From the NCBI GenBank assembly GCA_024229395.1, contig JAAESM010000045.1, positions 102,970 to 166,969 of the forward strand: DNA of 64,000 nucleotides, read 5' to 3'. This DNA is from Planctomycetota bacterium. GTDB taxonomy: Bacteria; Planctomycetota; UBA1135. The notes below the pieces were generated by a model, which had not been told where the DNA came from, ran no database searches, and worked only from the letters and a program-made list of their open reading frames with translations. The first letter of the stretch is position 1; each line of letters starts with the position of its first letter. Both the position numbers and the translations under genes were made by a program. Positions 35,265 through 43,144 of this stretch are shown here, one piece after another.

Positions 35265-36173
35265 ATGCGGGAGAATCACCTGCACCGCATTTTCCAAGAT
35301 TCCAGCCCCAGATTAAAGGGGGTTTCTGGACCGGGAGATGATTGTGCCGTCCTCATCCCTCCAGCGGGGCGCAAACTGCTACAAACTGTGGATCAAGTGA
35401 TTGGTGGCGTGCATGTGGAATTGGATGCCGAGCCACAACTTTATGCGCAAAAGCTGCTGCGACGCACCATCAGCGACCTTGCAGCCGCCGGCGCCACACC
35501 CTGGGCCGCTTCGTGGACCATCGCCACGCCACCCCAATGGTCGGCTGCCCGGGTGCGTGCTTTAGCCAAAGCTTTCCTGGCCAGCGCCGCCGAGTTCAAG
35601 ATGGCCGTCGCCGGTGGTGATTGCAGTCAAGCTTCGGTGCCGGTGCTTACCTGCACTGCCTTGGGCTTGGCCAACGGCCGCATTCCTGGCCGAGCTGGCG
35701 CCAAACCCGGCGACGTCGTCCTGGTCAGTGGCAAACTCGGCGGCGCCGTCCGCAGTGGTCGTCATCTTTGTCCCGAGCCGCGTCTGGCCATGGGCAAAGC
35801 GCTGGTGGAGGACTATAGCCCGCACGCCATGATGGATCTTTCCGATGGCCTTGCCAGCGACTTGCCGCGGATCCTGACTGCCAGCGATTGCGGCGCAGAT
35901 TTGGATTTAGAGCATTTGCCGCTGCATGCCGAACTGCCGCCCGAGCGCGCTGGTTGGGAATCTGCGGTCGGCGAAGGCGAAGACTATGAACTGCTGATCG
36001 TGTGTTCTGGGCGCTCAGCCAAACGCGCCTTGCAGGATTGCCGTTTCCGCGGGATTGGGCTTACTGCGGTCGGTCGCATCACCGACCTGGGTAAGTTACG
36101 TTGGCTTCATCGAGGCAAGGTCAAACGGCTGAAGAGCCGTGGTTGGGATTACCACTGGGGGAGTGAGACATGA
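35265..36173 (+). CDS. thiL: Thiamine-monophosphate kinase ThiL
   Basis: Phosphorylates thiamine monophosphate to the active cofactor thiamine diphosphate. 302 residues. ThiL motifs in order: GPGDDCAVL, DQVIGGVH, ISDLAAAGATP, GGDCS, MMDLSDGLASDL and GEDYELL; several of these carry Mg2+ or ATP ligands. The frame stays open upstream to 35043, but that part lies antisense to the pseudopilin gene; the ATG at 35265 is just before the first family motif. The next gene, tsaE, overlaps by 4 bases. Confidence 0.95.
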   Translation: MRENHLHRIFQDSSPRLKGVSGPGDDCAVLIPPAGRKLLQTVDQVIGGVHVELDAEPQLYAQKLLRRTISDLAAAGATPWAASWTIATPPQWSAARVRALAKAFLASAAEFKMAVAGGDCSQASVPVLTCTALGLANGRIPGRAGAKPGDVVLVSGKLGGAVRSGRHLCPEPRLAMGKALVEDYSPHAMMDLSDGLASDLPRILTASDCGADLDLEHLPLHAELPPERAGWESAVGEGEDYELLIVCSGRSAKRALQDCRFRGIGLTAVGRITDLGKLRWLHRGKVKRLKSRGWDYHWGSET

Positions 36174-36646
36174 GCCGCGTAATGCTGCAAAGCGAAGAGC
36201 GTCAAGAAGCCTTCGGCGTTTTACTTGGAGAGTTGCTCGCAGGCGGCGATTGCGTCGGCCTGATCGGCGAACTGGGTACCGGCAAGACCACCACCTGTCG
36301 CGGCATCGGCCGTGGCCTGGAATGCACCGAGCCGCTGCGCTCGCCTACCTATTTGCTCTGCCATGAGGTCGATGGGCGGCATCCGGTGCTGCACCTGGAT
36401 GCCTACTTCGATGTGCGCATGGATTCGCTGCTCGGCGAAGGATTGTGTGAGCGATTCGATGAAGCCAGTGTCCTGCTGGTGGAGTGGGCCGATCGCTGTG
36501 AATCCTGGTGGCCCGAAGACCGGCTGGAGCTGCGCTTAGAGGTGGCTACAGAGGGTCGAGAGCTAAAAATCTGCGCTTTGGGCCCTCGGTCAGCTCAAAT
36601 TCAGCAGGCTCTCGAGAATTCAGCGAAAAAGGCGGGTTTTCTATGA
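36170..36646 (+). CDS. tsaE: TsaE, ATPase for tRNA t6A37 biosynthesis
   Basis: A 158-residue P-loop protein that works with TsaB and TsaD to attach threonylcarbamoyl to A37 of ANN-decoding tRNAs. Walker A is GELGTGKTT (family GxLGAGKT). The switch segment SPTYLL, the HLDAYF motif and LVEWADR are family signatures. It overlaps thiL by 4 bases (ATGA), so the two are likely co-transcribed. Confidence 0.95.
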   Translation: MSRVMLQSEERQEAFGVLLGELLAGGDCVGLIGELGTGKTTTCRGIGRGLECTEPLRSPTYLLCHEVDGRHPVLHLDAYFDVRMDSLLGEGLCERFDEASVLLVEWADRCESWWPEDRLELRLEVATEGRELKICALGPRSAQIQQALENSAKKAGFL

Positions 36647-36686
36647 ACCAAGCCGCAAAAAACTCGTTTTGCTGGGGGATTCACTC

Positions 36687-37241
36687 ATGAGTCCGAGTTC
36701 CGATGATCTCCTCACTCGATTCGCTGCTGGTGATCCGGCGGCTTTCGACGAGCTGGTCGCGAGCTTGGGCCCGCGTCTGAAGGGCTACTTTTTGCGCCAA
36801 GGGGCGCAGTCATCCACCGCTGAAGATCTTGTCCAGAATGTCTTTGTTCGCCTCCTCCAAAACGCCAGCCGCTACCAAGCGAGCGGGCGTTTGGATGCGT
36901 TCTGCCTGCGCATCGCACGCAACCTGTGGATCGATCATCGACGCCGTGGCGGCAGAGTCTTCTCTTCGGAGGAAGCCTTCGACCGCGCTGATCCAAGACC
37001 AGGCCCCGTGCAAGAGGCTGACAGCGGCGATCGCGCCGTTCACTTGCGTTCGGCCTTGGACCACCTCGATGCCGACACCCGCGAGTTACTCGAACTCGCC
37101 GTCCTGCAACAGCTACCGTACCGGGAGGTCAGCGTGATTCTTGAGATCCCTGTCGGCACGGTGAAATCACGCGTTTATTACAGCTTGAGAAAGCTACGTG
37201 AGCAGCTGCATAATCTTGGTCCGCAGGAGGACCTGTCATGA
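36687..37241 (+). CDS. ECF-type RNA polymerase sigma factor
   Basis: 184 residues. Region 2 (DPAAFDELVASLGPRLKGYF ... AEDLVQNVFVRLL ... ARNLWIDHRRR) and region 4 (LPYREVSVILEIPVGTVKSR) are clear, with no region 3, as in ECF sigma factors. The ATG at 36687 has a GGGGG ribosome-binding stretch 7 bases upstream and was chosen over an in-frame TTG at 36669. It overlaps the downstream membrane protein gene by 4 bases, typical of a sigma/anti-sigma pair. Target promoters are unknown. Confidence 0.93.
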   Translation: MSPSSDDLLTRFAAGDPAAFDELVASLGPRLKGYFLRQGAQSSTAEDLVQNVFVRLLQNASRYQASGRLDAFCLRIARNLWIDHRRRGGRVFSSEEAFDRADPRPGPVQEADSGDRAVHLRSALDHLDADTRELLELAVLQQLPYREVSVILEIPVGTVKSRVYYSLRKLREQLHNLGPQEDLS

Positions 37242-37999
37242 GCAACCCATTCCAAATCCCTGAACAGGAACAGCACGAGTTAGATCAGCTCGGTGCGGAG
37301 TTGCGTGATGCCATGCCAGAAGTCAGTTTGAGCGAGGACTTCCACGAGCATCTGGCCGCCAAGATTGAAAACAGCTGGTCCATCCGTAGTGCCTTCCAGA
37401 ATAACCGCATGATCCGCATGGCCGCGGGACTGTTGGTCATGACCTTGGCCGCGGCTCCGGTTGCTGCATGGGTTGGTATTTGGCCTCAACAGAAGAAGAA
37501 TCCACCGGCGATTGGTTTCGAGATCCCGGAAGAAGTCAATGTTGATGAAAGCGGTGGTGCGCTAGGCGATAGCGAAGACAATCAAGTGACTGGCCCGAAC
37601 GATGAGTTCGAAGCCGTCGAGTGGTCGCCACAACGTCGGGTTGCCTTGGAGCGTTATAACCGTCTGGTGACGGCAGTCGCCTCTTATGAATTGCATGGGC
37701 AAGACATGGAACTTGCTCGCTTCGAGGGCTTCAGCGATCAAAGCGCATGGGCTTCGGCCAGTGAAGAGAGCTTGTGGTTGGAGTTTGCCCGACGCTGCGC
37801 GCAAGCCGACTTGTCGCCCTTGTCGGCCGAGTTGGTGGCACGTTGTACCTTGATGTTGGCTGCGCCATTGGATCGCAATGCATCCAAGCAGCAACGTGCT
37901 GCCTATGCAGCGTGGGCATGGTTGCTGGAAGGTGAGCAGGCTAAGGCTGCAGACTTGCAGATGAACTGGCCAAGCGCGCCGTTCCTCACGCAGAACTAG
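37238..37999 (+). CDS. Probable membrane anti-sigma factor of the upstream ECF sigma
   Basis: 253 residues with one transmembrane segment at about residues 66-87 (MAAGLLVMTLAAAPVAAWVG). The N-terminal ~60 residues are acidic and helical and would face the cytoplasm; the ~165-residue remainder would be periplasmic. The zinc anti-sigma motif (H-x3-C-x2-C) is not present. Assignment rests on the 4-base overlap with the sigma gene and on topology. Confidence 0.7.
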   Translation: MSNPFQIPEQEQHELDQLGAELRDAMPEVSLSEDFHEHLAAKIENSWSIRSAFQNNRMIRMAAGLLVMTLAAAPVAAWVGIWPQQKKNPPAIGFEIPEEVNVDESGGALGDSEDNQVTGPNDEFEAVEWSPQRRVALERYNRLVTAVASYELHGQDMELARFEGFSDQSAWASASEESLWLEFARRCAQADLSPLSAELVARCTLMLAAPLDRNASKQQRAAYAAWAWLLEGEQAKAADLQMNWPSAPFLTQN

Positions 38000-38002
38000 G
38001 CA

Positions 38003-38060
38003 GGCCCTCAAAAAACCCTGGCCAGGCTAATAAGGCTGCCAACCAATTGCCAGGAGGGCC
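38003..38060 (+). repeat. Nested inverted repeats upstream of the TolC-like gene
   Basis: Outer arms GGCCCTC (38003-38009) and GAGGGCC (38054-38060) enclose inner arms CCTGGC (38017-38022) and GCCAGG (38049-38054). They share one base, so they form a single interrupted stem. No T-run follows, so it is not a canonical terminator. It fills most of the 94-base gap between the anti-sigma and TolC-like genes and could be a leader structure or an operator. Confidence 0.45.
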
Positions 38061-38093
38061 GTAGGATGTGCTTACGCCGATGCGTGACTCCCC

Positions 38094-39635
38094 ATGTTGC
38101 TCCACCTCCCTCTAGGTCTATTGATTCTTTGTGCGCCTGCCCAGGAAGCAGCCACCACCCAAGAACCCGCCGCACCAGCGGAATCGTTCGGTGCTGCCAC
38201 GCTGGAATTGAAGCTCAGCGATGTGGTTCGGATGGCTCACGAGAAGGCACCAGCCCTGGCCCAAGCTAGGCTCGCTGCGTTGGCCGCCGAAGGCTCCGTG
38301 ATGGAGGCCGACGGCTTCTTCGATCCGGTGTTCTTCGCCGACTTGACCTACAGCTTCATCGAGCAACCAGCAGGTGGATTCTTCAGCGCATTCGGCACCA
38401 CCAAGTCGAAGAGCATCAGTGCCGGCCAAGGAATCCGCAGTCAGTTGGTCACCGGCGGTAACGTCAGCCTGAAGCTGAGCGAGACCTACAACGACACCTC
38501 TTATCTTCCCGATGCCCAATCCGATACTTCGATCGTGTTGGAGTTTACTCAGCCGTTGTTGCGTGGTGCATGGAATCTCAGTTCCACGCAAGCGTTGCGC
38601 CAAGCCGAGTATGCACGCGATCGCGATCTGGCTGGCGTACGTCAGGCCGGTACCGATGTCGTTCAAGCCGCGGTCGATGCTTATTGGGATCTGGCCTTCG
38701 CCTACGCCGACTTGCGCGTCAAGGAACAGTCTTTGGCTCTGGCTGTCGGTTTGCGTGACCTGACCGAGGCCAAGTTCCAAGTAGGTGCAGTTGCTGAAGT
38801 GGAAGTGGTCCAGACCGAGGCCGACATCGCTTCACGTACCGATGCACTCTTGACCGCGCGCAACACCGTCTACCGTGCCGAAGATGCCTTGCGCATCTTG
38901 TTGTTCTCGATGGATGAAGAGTCGGATTGGCAGGTTCATTTACGTCCTTCTGATACGCCGCCGGCCGTCGATGCAGAGACCGTCGATTGGCACGACGCCT
39001 TCGCCACCGCGCGTGAGTTCCGCGCTGACTTGCGCCAACTTCGCCTTGATATCGATAAGGCTCAATTGGATTGGGACGTGGCTCAAGAAGCCACTTCGCC
39101 GAAACTTGATTTCATCGGTAGCGGCAGTTTCTTTGCGCAGGATAATCAAGTTGGCAATGCACTTGACGTCCTGTATGACCATGACTTCCCGGGCTACACC
39201 TTAGGTCTGGTCTTCGAGATTCCACTCGGCAACAACCAGTTCGCTGGTGCCGAGAACCGCACGCGCCAGATGCAGTTGCTCGCACGCCGCGTGTTGCGAG
39301 ACCGCGAGAACGAGGTCGCCAATGAAGTGCGCGATGCGGTGCGTAACCTCAACTACAACGCAGAGCGCGTGACCGTGACTGCAACCGCCTCGTCGGTGGC
39401 TGCCCGCCAATTAGAGGCCGAACAGCGACGTCTAGCCGAAGGCGCTTCGACCAACTTCCAGGTCCTACAGTTCCAGACCGACCTTGCGGTTGCGCAGAGT
39501 CAAGAGGTGCAGGCCAAGATGGAATACGCCAAAGCCGTCACCAAGTTGAACACCGTGCGTGGCTTGAACTGGGATGCTACGCGTCCGGATCTCGCGGATC
39601 TGGATGACTATCGTCCTGGACGGCAATACGAGTAG
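38094..39635 (+). CDS. TolC-family outer membrane efflux/secretion channel
   Basis: 513 residues with a short signal sequence (LHLPLGLLILCAPAQ). Two outer-membrane-efflux-protein halves are visible as long amphipathic helices (LKLSDVVRMAHEKAPALAQARLAAL; ARRQLEAEQRRLAEGASTNFQ, each quoted in part) separated by beta segments such as GNVSLKLSETYND. This is the trimeric channel of tripartite efflux pumps or type I secretion. No periplasmic adaptor or inner-membrane pump gene is adjacent. The 3' end overlaps the convergent dusB gene by 59 bases. Confidence 0.9.
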   Translation: MLLHLPLGLLILCAPAQEAATTQEPAAPAESFGAATLELKLSDVVRMAHEKAPALAQARLAALAAEGSVMEADGFFDPVFFADLTYSFIEQPAGGFFSAFGTTKSKSISAGQGIRSQLVTGGNVSLKLSETYNDTSYLPDAQSDTSIVLEFTQPLLRGAWNLSSTQALRQAEYARDRDLAGVRQAGTDVVQAAVDAYWDLAFAYADLRVKEQSLALAVGLRDLTEAKFQVGAVAEVEVVQTEADIASRTDALLTARNTVYRAEDALRILLFSMDEESDWQVHLRPSDTPPAVDAETVDWHDAFATAREFRADLRQLRLDIDKAQLDWDVAQEATSPKLDFIGSGSFFAQDNQVGNALDVLYDHDFPGYTLGLVFEIPLGNNQFAGAENRTRQMQLLARRVLRDRENEVANEVRDAVRNLNYNAERVTVTATASSVAARQLEAEQRRLAEGASTNFQVLQFQTDLAVAQSQEVQAKMEYAKAVTKLNTVRGLNWDATRPDLADLDDYRPGRQYE

Positions 39636-40605
39636 CCAAAGTCTCCAGGTCGGCCAAGCTGGTCAGCGCGTTGCTGTCCTTGCGCATCGATGGTGCACCA
39701 CGCAGACCACGGAAGAAGTCGGTGGCCAAGCGGCGCATGATGCGCATGCCACGGTGTTCGCCGTAGAGTTCACAGACTCCACGACCAAGACTCAGTAACA
39801 GCTCCGAACGGGTGACCAGACTAGGGGCCTCGGGGACTTGCTCGCCACGGAAGTGCGCATGCAGTTGCTCGAACAACCATGGGCGGCCCAAGGCACCACG
39901 ACCGATGGCAATGCCAGCCACGCCGGTATCGGCCATGCGTTTGCCCGATTCCAGGTCGATGACGTCGCCGTTGCCGATGACCGGGATCGAGACCGCCTCG
40001 ACCACGCGTTGGATCAAGTCCAAGTCGGCGCGACCGGTATATTTTTGTTCCCGTGTACGGCCATGCACGGTGATGGCTTGGGCACCCGCTTGTTCCATGC
40101 AGCGTGCGAACTCCGGTGCGTTCTTGTTGTCGTCGCTCCAGCCGGCACGAATCTTGACCGTGACCGGTACCTCCACGGCGGCACTCATCGCTGCGATACA
40201 CGCAGCAGCCTGATCGGGATCTTGCAATAGAGCCGAACCGCCGCCACCGCCGGTGATTTTGGGAACCGGGCAGCCGATGTTCAAATCGACCACGTCGAAG
40301 CCACGTTCGACGATCTTCTGCGCCGCTTCGGCTAGGACTTCTGGATCGGCGCCGAAGACTTGGGCAGCGTCGGGCGAGGTGGCCTCATCACGCTCGAGGT
40401 AATTGAGGGTCTTGTCGTCACCATGACGCAAGGCCATTGCGCTGACCATTTCGGTGGTGGTCAGTTCAGCACCGAAATCGCGGCACATGCGACGGTATGC
40501 TAGATTCGTGTTCCCAGCCATCGGCGCCAAGGACAATCCGTGTTCAAAACGGAAGGATCCAAGGCTGTAACCGAGGCGGTTCCTAGAGGCTAAAGGCTCC
40601 GACAT
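39577..40605 (-). CDS. dusB: tRNA-dihydrouridine synthase (DusB-like)
   Basis: An FMN enzyme of 342 residues that reduces specific uridines in tRNA. Family segments are LAPMAGNTNLAYRRMC, the catalytic cysteine in LNIGCPVPKI, VTVKIRAGW, ITVHGRTREQKYTG, VIGNGDVID and GIAIGRGALGRPWLF. It converges on and overlaps the TolC-like gene. Its ATG overlaps the ATG of the divergent lipoprotein gene in the shared tetramer CATG. A TAGAAT hexamer and AGGTG lie within 15 bases upstream, inside that divergent gene. Confidence 0.95.
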   Translation of the reverse strand: MSEPLASRNRLGYSLGSFRFEHGLSLAPMAGNTNLAYRRMCRDFGAELTTTEMVSAMALRHGDDKTLNYLERDEATSPDAAQVFGADPEVLAEAAQKIVERGFDVVDLNIGCPVPKITGGGGGSALLQDPDQAAACIAAMSAAVEVPVTVKIRAGWSDDNKNAPEFARCMEQAGAQAITVHGRTREQKYTGRADLDLIQRVVEAVSIPVIGNGDVIDLESGKRMADTGVAGIAIGRGALGRPWLFEQLHAHFRGEQVPEAPSLVTRSELLLSLGRGVCELYGEHRGMRIMRRLATDFFRGLRGAPSMRKDSNALTSLADLETLATRIAVQDDSHPDPRDPDA

Positions 40606-42250
40606 GAAGCACCTATTCTACCCGCTTGCGGCTGTACTCCTGATGCCGCTGGCATTGAACTCCTGCAGCGACGATCCATCCTCAAACGGCGATTCCGGCC
40701 AGAACGGCGAGCAATATGGCCCCGAAAGTGTGGTCTTCACCGCGCCAGGCACGGTCCGGCCAGCTTATGAAGCACCCGCGAGTGATGGTTGGGTGCAGCG
40801 CTATGCCAACAAGTTGAAGGTTGGCACCAAAGAGAGCCACCGCTTCGCCGCCGAACGCCTGGCTGAATATGGCGCAGAGGCGTCGGCCGTGTTGTCTGCG
40901 GAAATCCGCGCCCACTTGGCGCAACCGGCGAGCATGGGGTATCTGGTCTCCTTATGCGAGGCCTTCACCGCCTGCTCTGACATTCATCACGCTGACGCCC
41001 TGATGGACCTGATCGAAGTCAGCACCACGCCGGTGGTGCGGACCGCGGCTTATGAAGCCCTCGGTCGGACCGGCGCAGAGCATCTGATGCCACGCTTGCT
41101 GACTGCCTTGCAGAAGGAACCGGAAGCCTCGCCACGTGGCGCAGGCATGGTGGCGATTGCGAAAATGGCTACGCAAGAGGGAATCGATTTTCTTGAGGCC
41201 AGAGTCTCGGAATGGTTGGACCCAGATGATGGCATCGACTCTGGGCAAAGCGCATGGAATGCCTTGCTGGCAGTGGATAACCCATCTGTCTCCTTCTCCT
41301 TGCAGCGTTTGGAGTCCGACCTCGCGCCTTTTCCTTCCTTGCAGGCTTACGGCATGCGCATCCATTTCGGGGAACGCGAACTGACGGACAAGATTCGCCC
41401 TTTCCTAGATGATCAGAAGTACCCGTCGGCTGGTACGCGCACTTTGGCTTTGCAACTACTTGGCGAGCTAGGGGATTGGGATACGGTCTTGGCGCAGAAG
41501 GATTCACAGGAGTACAAGATTCTCGAATCCCTAGTCGGCTTGTTGCGTCGGCCCGAGGCGATCGAAGCCAACATCGGCGAGGCGGTCCTCGATGACCTTG
41601 CTGAAAATTCCATCGATTCGGATATTCGTTTCAATGCCTTGGAGGCCTTGATCGAGCGCGGTCAGACCCAACGGCTCGATCCATACTTGCGCCAAGTGCG
41701 TGAGTTCCCGACTGGCAAGGGTTCCATGGAAGCTTTGCGCTTGCTGGCGCGCCCGGGATTTACCGATCCACGCACCGACCCGATTCTGTTGTCGCGTTGG
41801 GAGTATGCCGAGGGTTCTTATCGCATCGACTTGTTGCGCGGGTTGACGCGCGGCGCCTCGGCCGAAGGTGCACGTTTCCTGGCTGATCGCGCGATCGATC
41901 AGGAAGAGGATCAGCAACTACGCGAAACCGCCATGGTCATCCTGGCCAACTTCGGTGAGCAATCGGTGCCTCTGTTCCTGGAAATCTACAACAGTCAGCC
42001 GGGTCTATGGGCTGCAGTCAAGGTGATCCCAGGCTTGGGCAAGTACTCCGACCATCCCGACGCCCGCGCGCAACTGCTGTACTTCGCGAGCTCTCCTGAA
42101 GTGGATGATCGCATTCGTCATTTGGCTCTGGGTTTGCTGCCACGCATCTTCCGCGGCGAAGCAGCAGCCATGGTGATCGACATCCGCAGCAAGGAGACCC
42201 GCGCCGACGTCATCAAATACGTCGAAGGCATCTTGCACGAGTACTTCTAG
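40604..42250 (+). CDS. HEAT-repeat lipoprotein
   Basis: 548 residues. The signal peptide ends in a lipobox-like LALNSC, and a Ser/Gly/Asp-rich spacer follows (SDDPSSNGDSGQNG). The remainder is HEAT-like helix pairs (VVRTAAYEALGRTGAEHLMPRL, SDIRFNALEALIERGQTQRL, DDRIRHLALGLLPRIFRG and others). It is probably membrane-anchored in the periplasm as a scaffold. No enzyme motif is seen. Its start codon overlaps that of divergent dusB, so both promoters must lie within the other gene's coding sequence. Function unknown. Confidence 0.82.
   Translation: MKHLFYPLAAVLLMPLALNSCSDDPSSNGDSGQNGEQYGPESVVFTAPGTVRPAYEAPASDGWVQRYANKLKVGTKESHRFAAERLAEYGAEASAVLSAEIRAHLAQPASMGYLVSLCEAFTACSDIHHADALMDLIEVSTTPVVRTAAYEALGRTGAEHLMPRLLTALQKEPEASPRGAGMVAIAKMATQEGIDFLEARVSEWLDPDDGIDSGQSAWNALLAVDNPSVSFSLQRLESDLAPFPSLQAYGMRIHFGERELTDKIRPFLDDQKYPSAGTRTLALQLLGELGDWDTVLAQKDSQEYKILESLVGLLRRPEAIEANIGEAVLDDLAENSIDSDIRFNALEALIERGQTQRLDPYLRQVREFPTGKGSMEALRLLARPGFTDPRTDPILLSRWEYAEGSYRIDLLRGLTRGASAEGARFLADRAIDQEEDQQLRETAMVILANFGEQSVPLFLEIYNSQPGLWAAVKVIPGLGKYSDHPDARAQLLYFASSPEVDDRIRHLALGLLPRIFRGEAAAMVIDIRSKETRADVIKYVEGILHEYF
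40615..40620 (-). promoter_or_regulatory. Candidate -10 element for dusB
   Basis: TAGAAT on the minus strand, ending 9 bases before the dusB ATG and lying inside the coding sequence of the divergent lipoprotein gene. Sequence prediction only. Confidence 0.4.
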
Positions 42251-42271
42251 CGGTGATGCGCAAGCGCAGCC

Positions 42272-43144
42272 TTAAGTGCTGTAGCTACGCACCAAGCGGC
42301 CGACCAATACGCACACTAGCAAGGCAATCGGTGCGTACATCTGCGTTTGGCTATCCGAGCTCGCTAATAAGCAAAGACCTGGGATCAGCGGTGCCAGTGA
42401 CAAGGAGCGTCGCACCATGATCTGTACTTGCTTCGGATCCCAGAAGTTATGCCGATGCGGCCATGCGGGGACCAGCAGCAATGCGGCGACTGCCAACCAA
42501 CCCACGTAGAAGATCCACGATGGACTTTGGAATTGGGTCAGCAAGGCGGGGCTTGCAGCAGCCATGACCAGGAAGGCCAAGCCGTTGAGACCACGCACGC
42601 CATGTTCTTCACGTTGCGCCAAGCGCGACAGGAACAGGAAGTACAAGGCGTAAGCGAGTGGCGTTGCAATTCCCAAGGTGGCGCGCAGTTCTTCTGCACC
42701 CAAAGTGGCGATGACGCCGTAGCTGATGCTGAAGGCTCGGGCCGCAGCAAGTAGGGCTGGTCCAAGATGCTTGCGCAGGTCGGCACCGATTAAGTCGTAG
42801 ACCACCACGATGGCGATCAGCCATAACGAGAAGTCGCCCAAGAAAGGACCGGAGCGCAGGGCGCAGACATAAGCGCCACCGAACATCATCATTGCCACCG
42901 CCAAAGCGGTGGTGGGTGGAATCCTGCCGTCGATCAAGGGGCGTAGGCGGCCGACTTCTGCATCGAGCGCACGATCGCGCCAGTCGTTGAGGATCATGCC
43001 TGCGAAGTAGATCAGCACCAAGCTGGCCATGGCCCACCACAGGCCGTCATGCCAGCTGATGCCAGCAAGCAAAACGCCGACCACGAAATCCCAGACTACG
43101 GTGGGACCTAAAGCCGCGCGCATCAATTCGAGCCAAGCCTTCAT
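42272..43144 (-). CDS. UbiA-family membrane prenyltransferase
   Basis: 290 residues with about eight hydrophobic segments. The first aspartate-rich motif is NDWRD (in MILNDWRDRALD) and a second candidate is YDLIGADLRKH. Family members attach a polyprenyl group to aromatic or other acceptors (quinones, hemes, lipids). The product is unknown here. The ATG follows the rseP stop with no gap (TAAATG), and dxr lies just beyond, so an isoprenoid-related role fits the neighbourhood. It converges with the lipoprotein gene. Confidence 0.85.
   Translation of the reverse strand: MKAWLELMRAALGPTVVWDFVVGVLLAGISWHDGLWWAMASLVLIYFAGMILNDWRDRALDAEVGRLRPLIDGRIPPTTALAVAMMMFGGAYVCALRSGPFLGDFSLWLIAIVVVYDLIGADLRKHLGPALLAAARAFSISYGVIATLGAEELRATLGIATPLAYALYFLFLSRLAQREEHGVRGLNGLAFLVMAAASPALLTQFQSPSWIFYVGWLAVAALLLVPAWPHRHNFWDPKQVQIMVRRSLSLAPLIPGLCLLASSDSQTQMYAPIALLVCVLVGRLVRSYST

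Noticed and set aside
36652..36672. Small inverted repeat CAAAA/TTTTG before the sigma factor gene
   Set aside because: Only five A/T-rich pairs; not distinguishable from chance.
42257..42268. TGCGC/GCGCA stem between convergent genes
   Set aside because: Two-base loop and no T-run; too weak to call a terminator.
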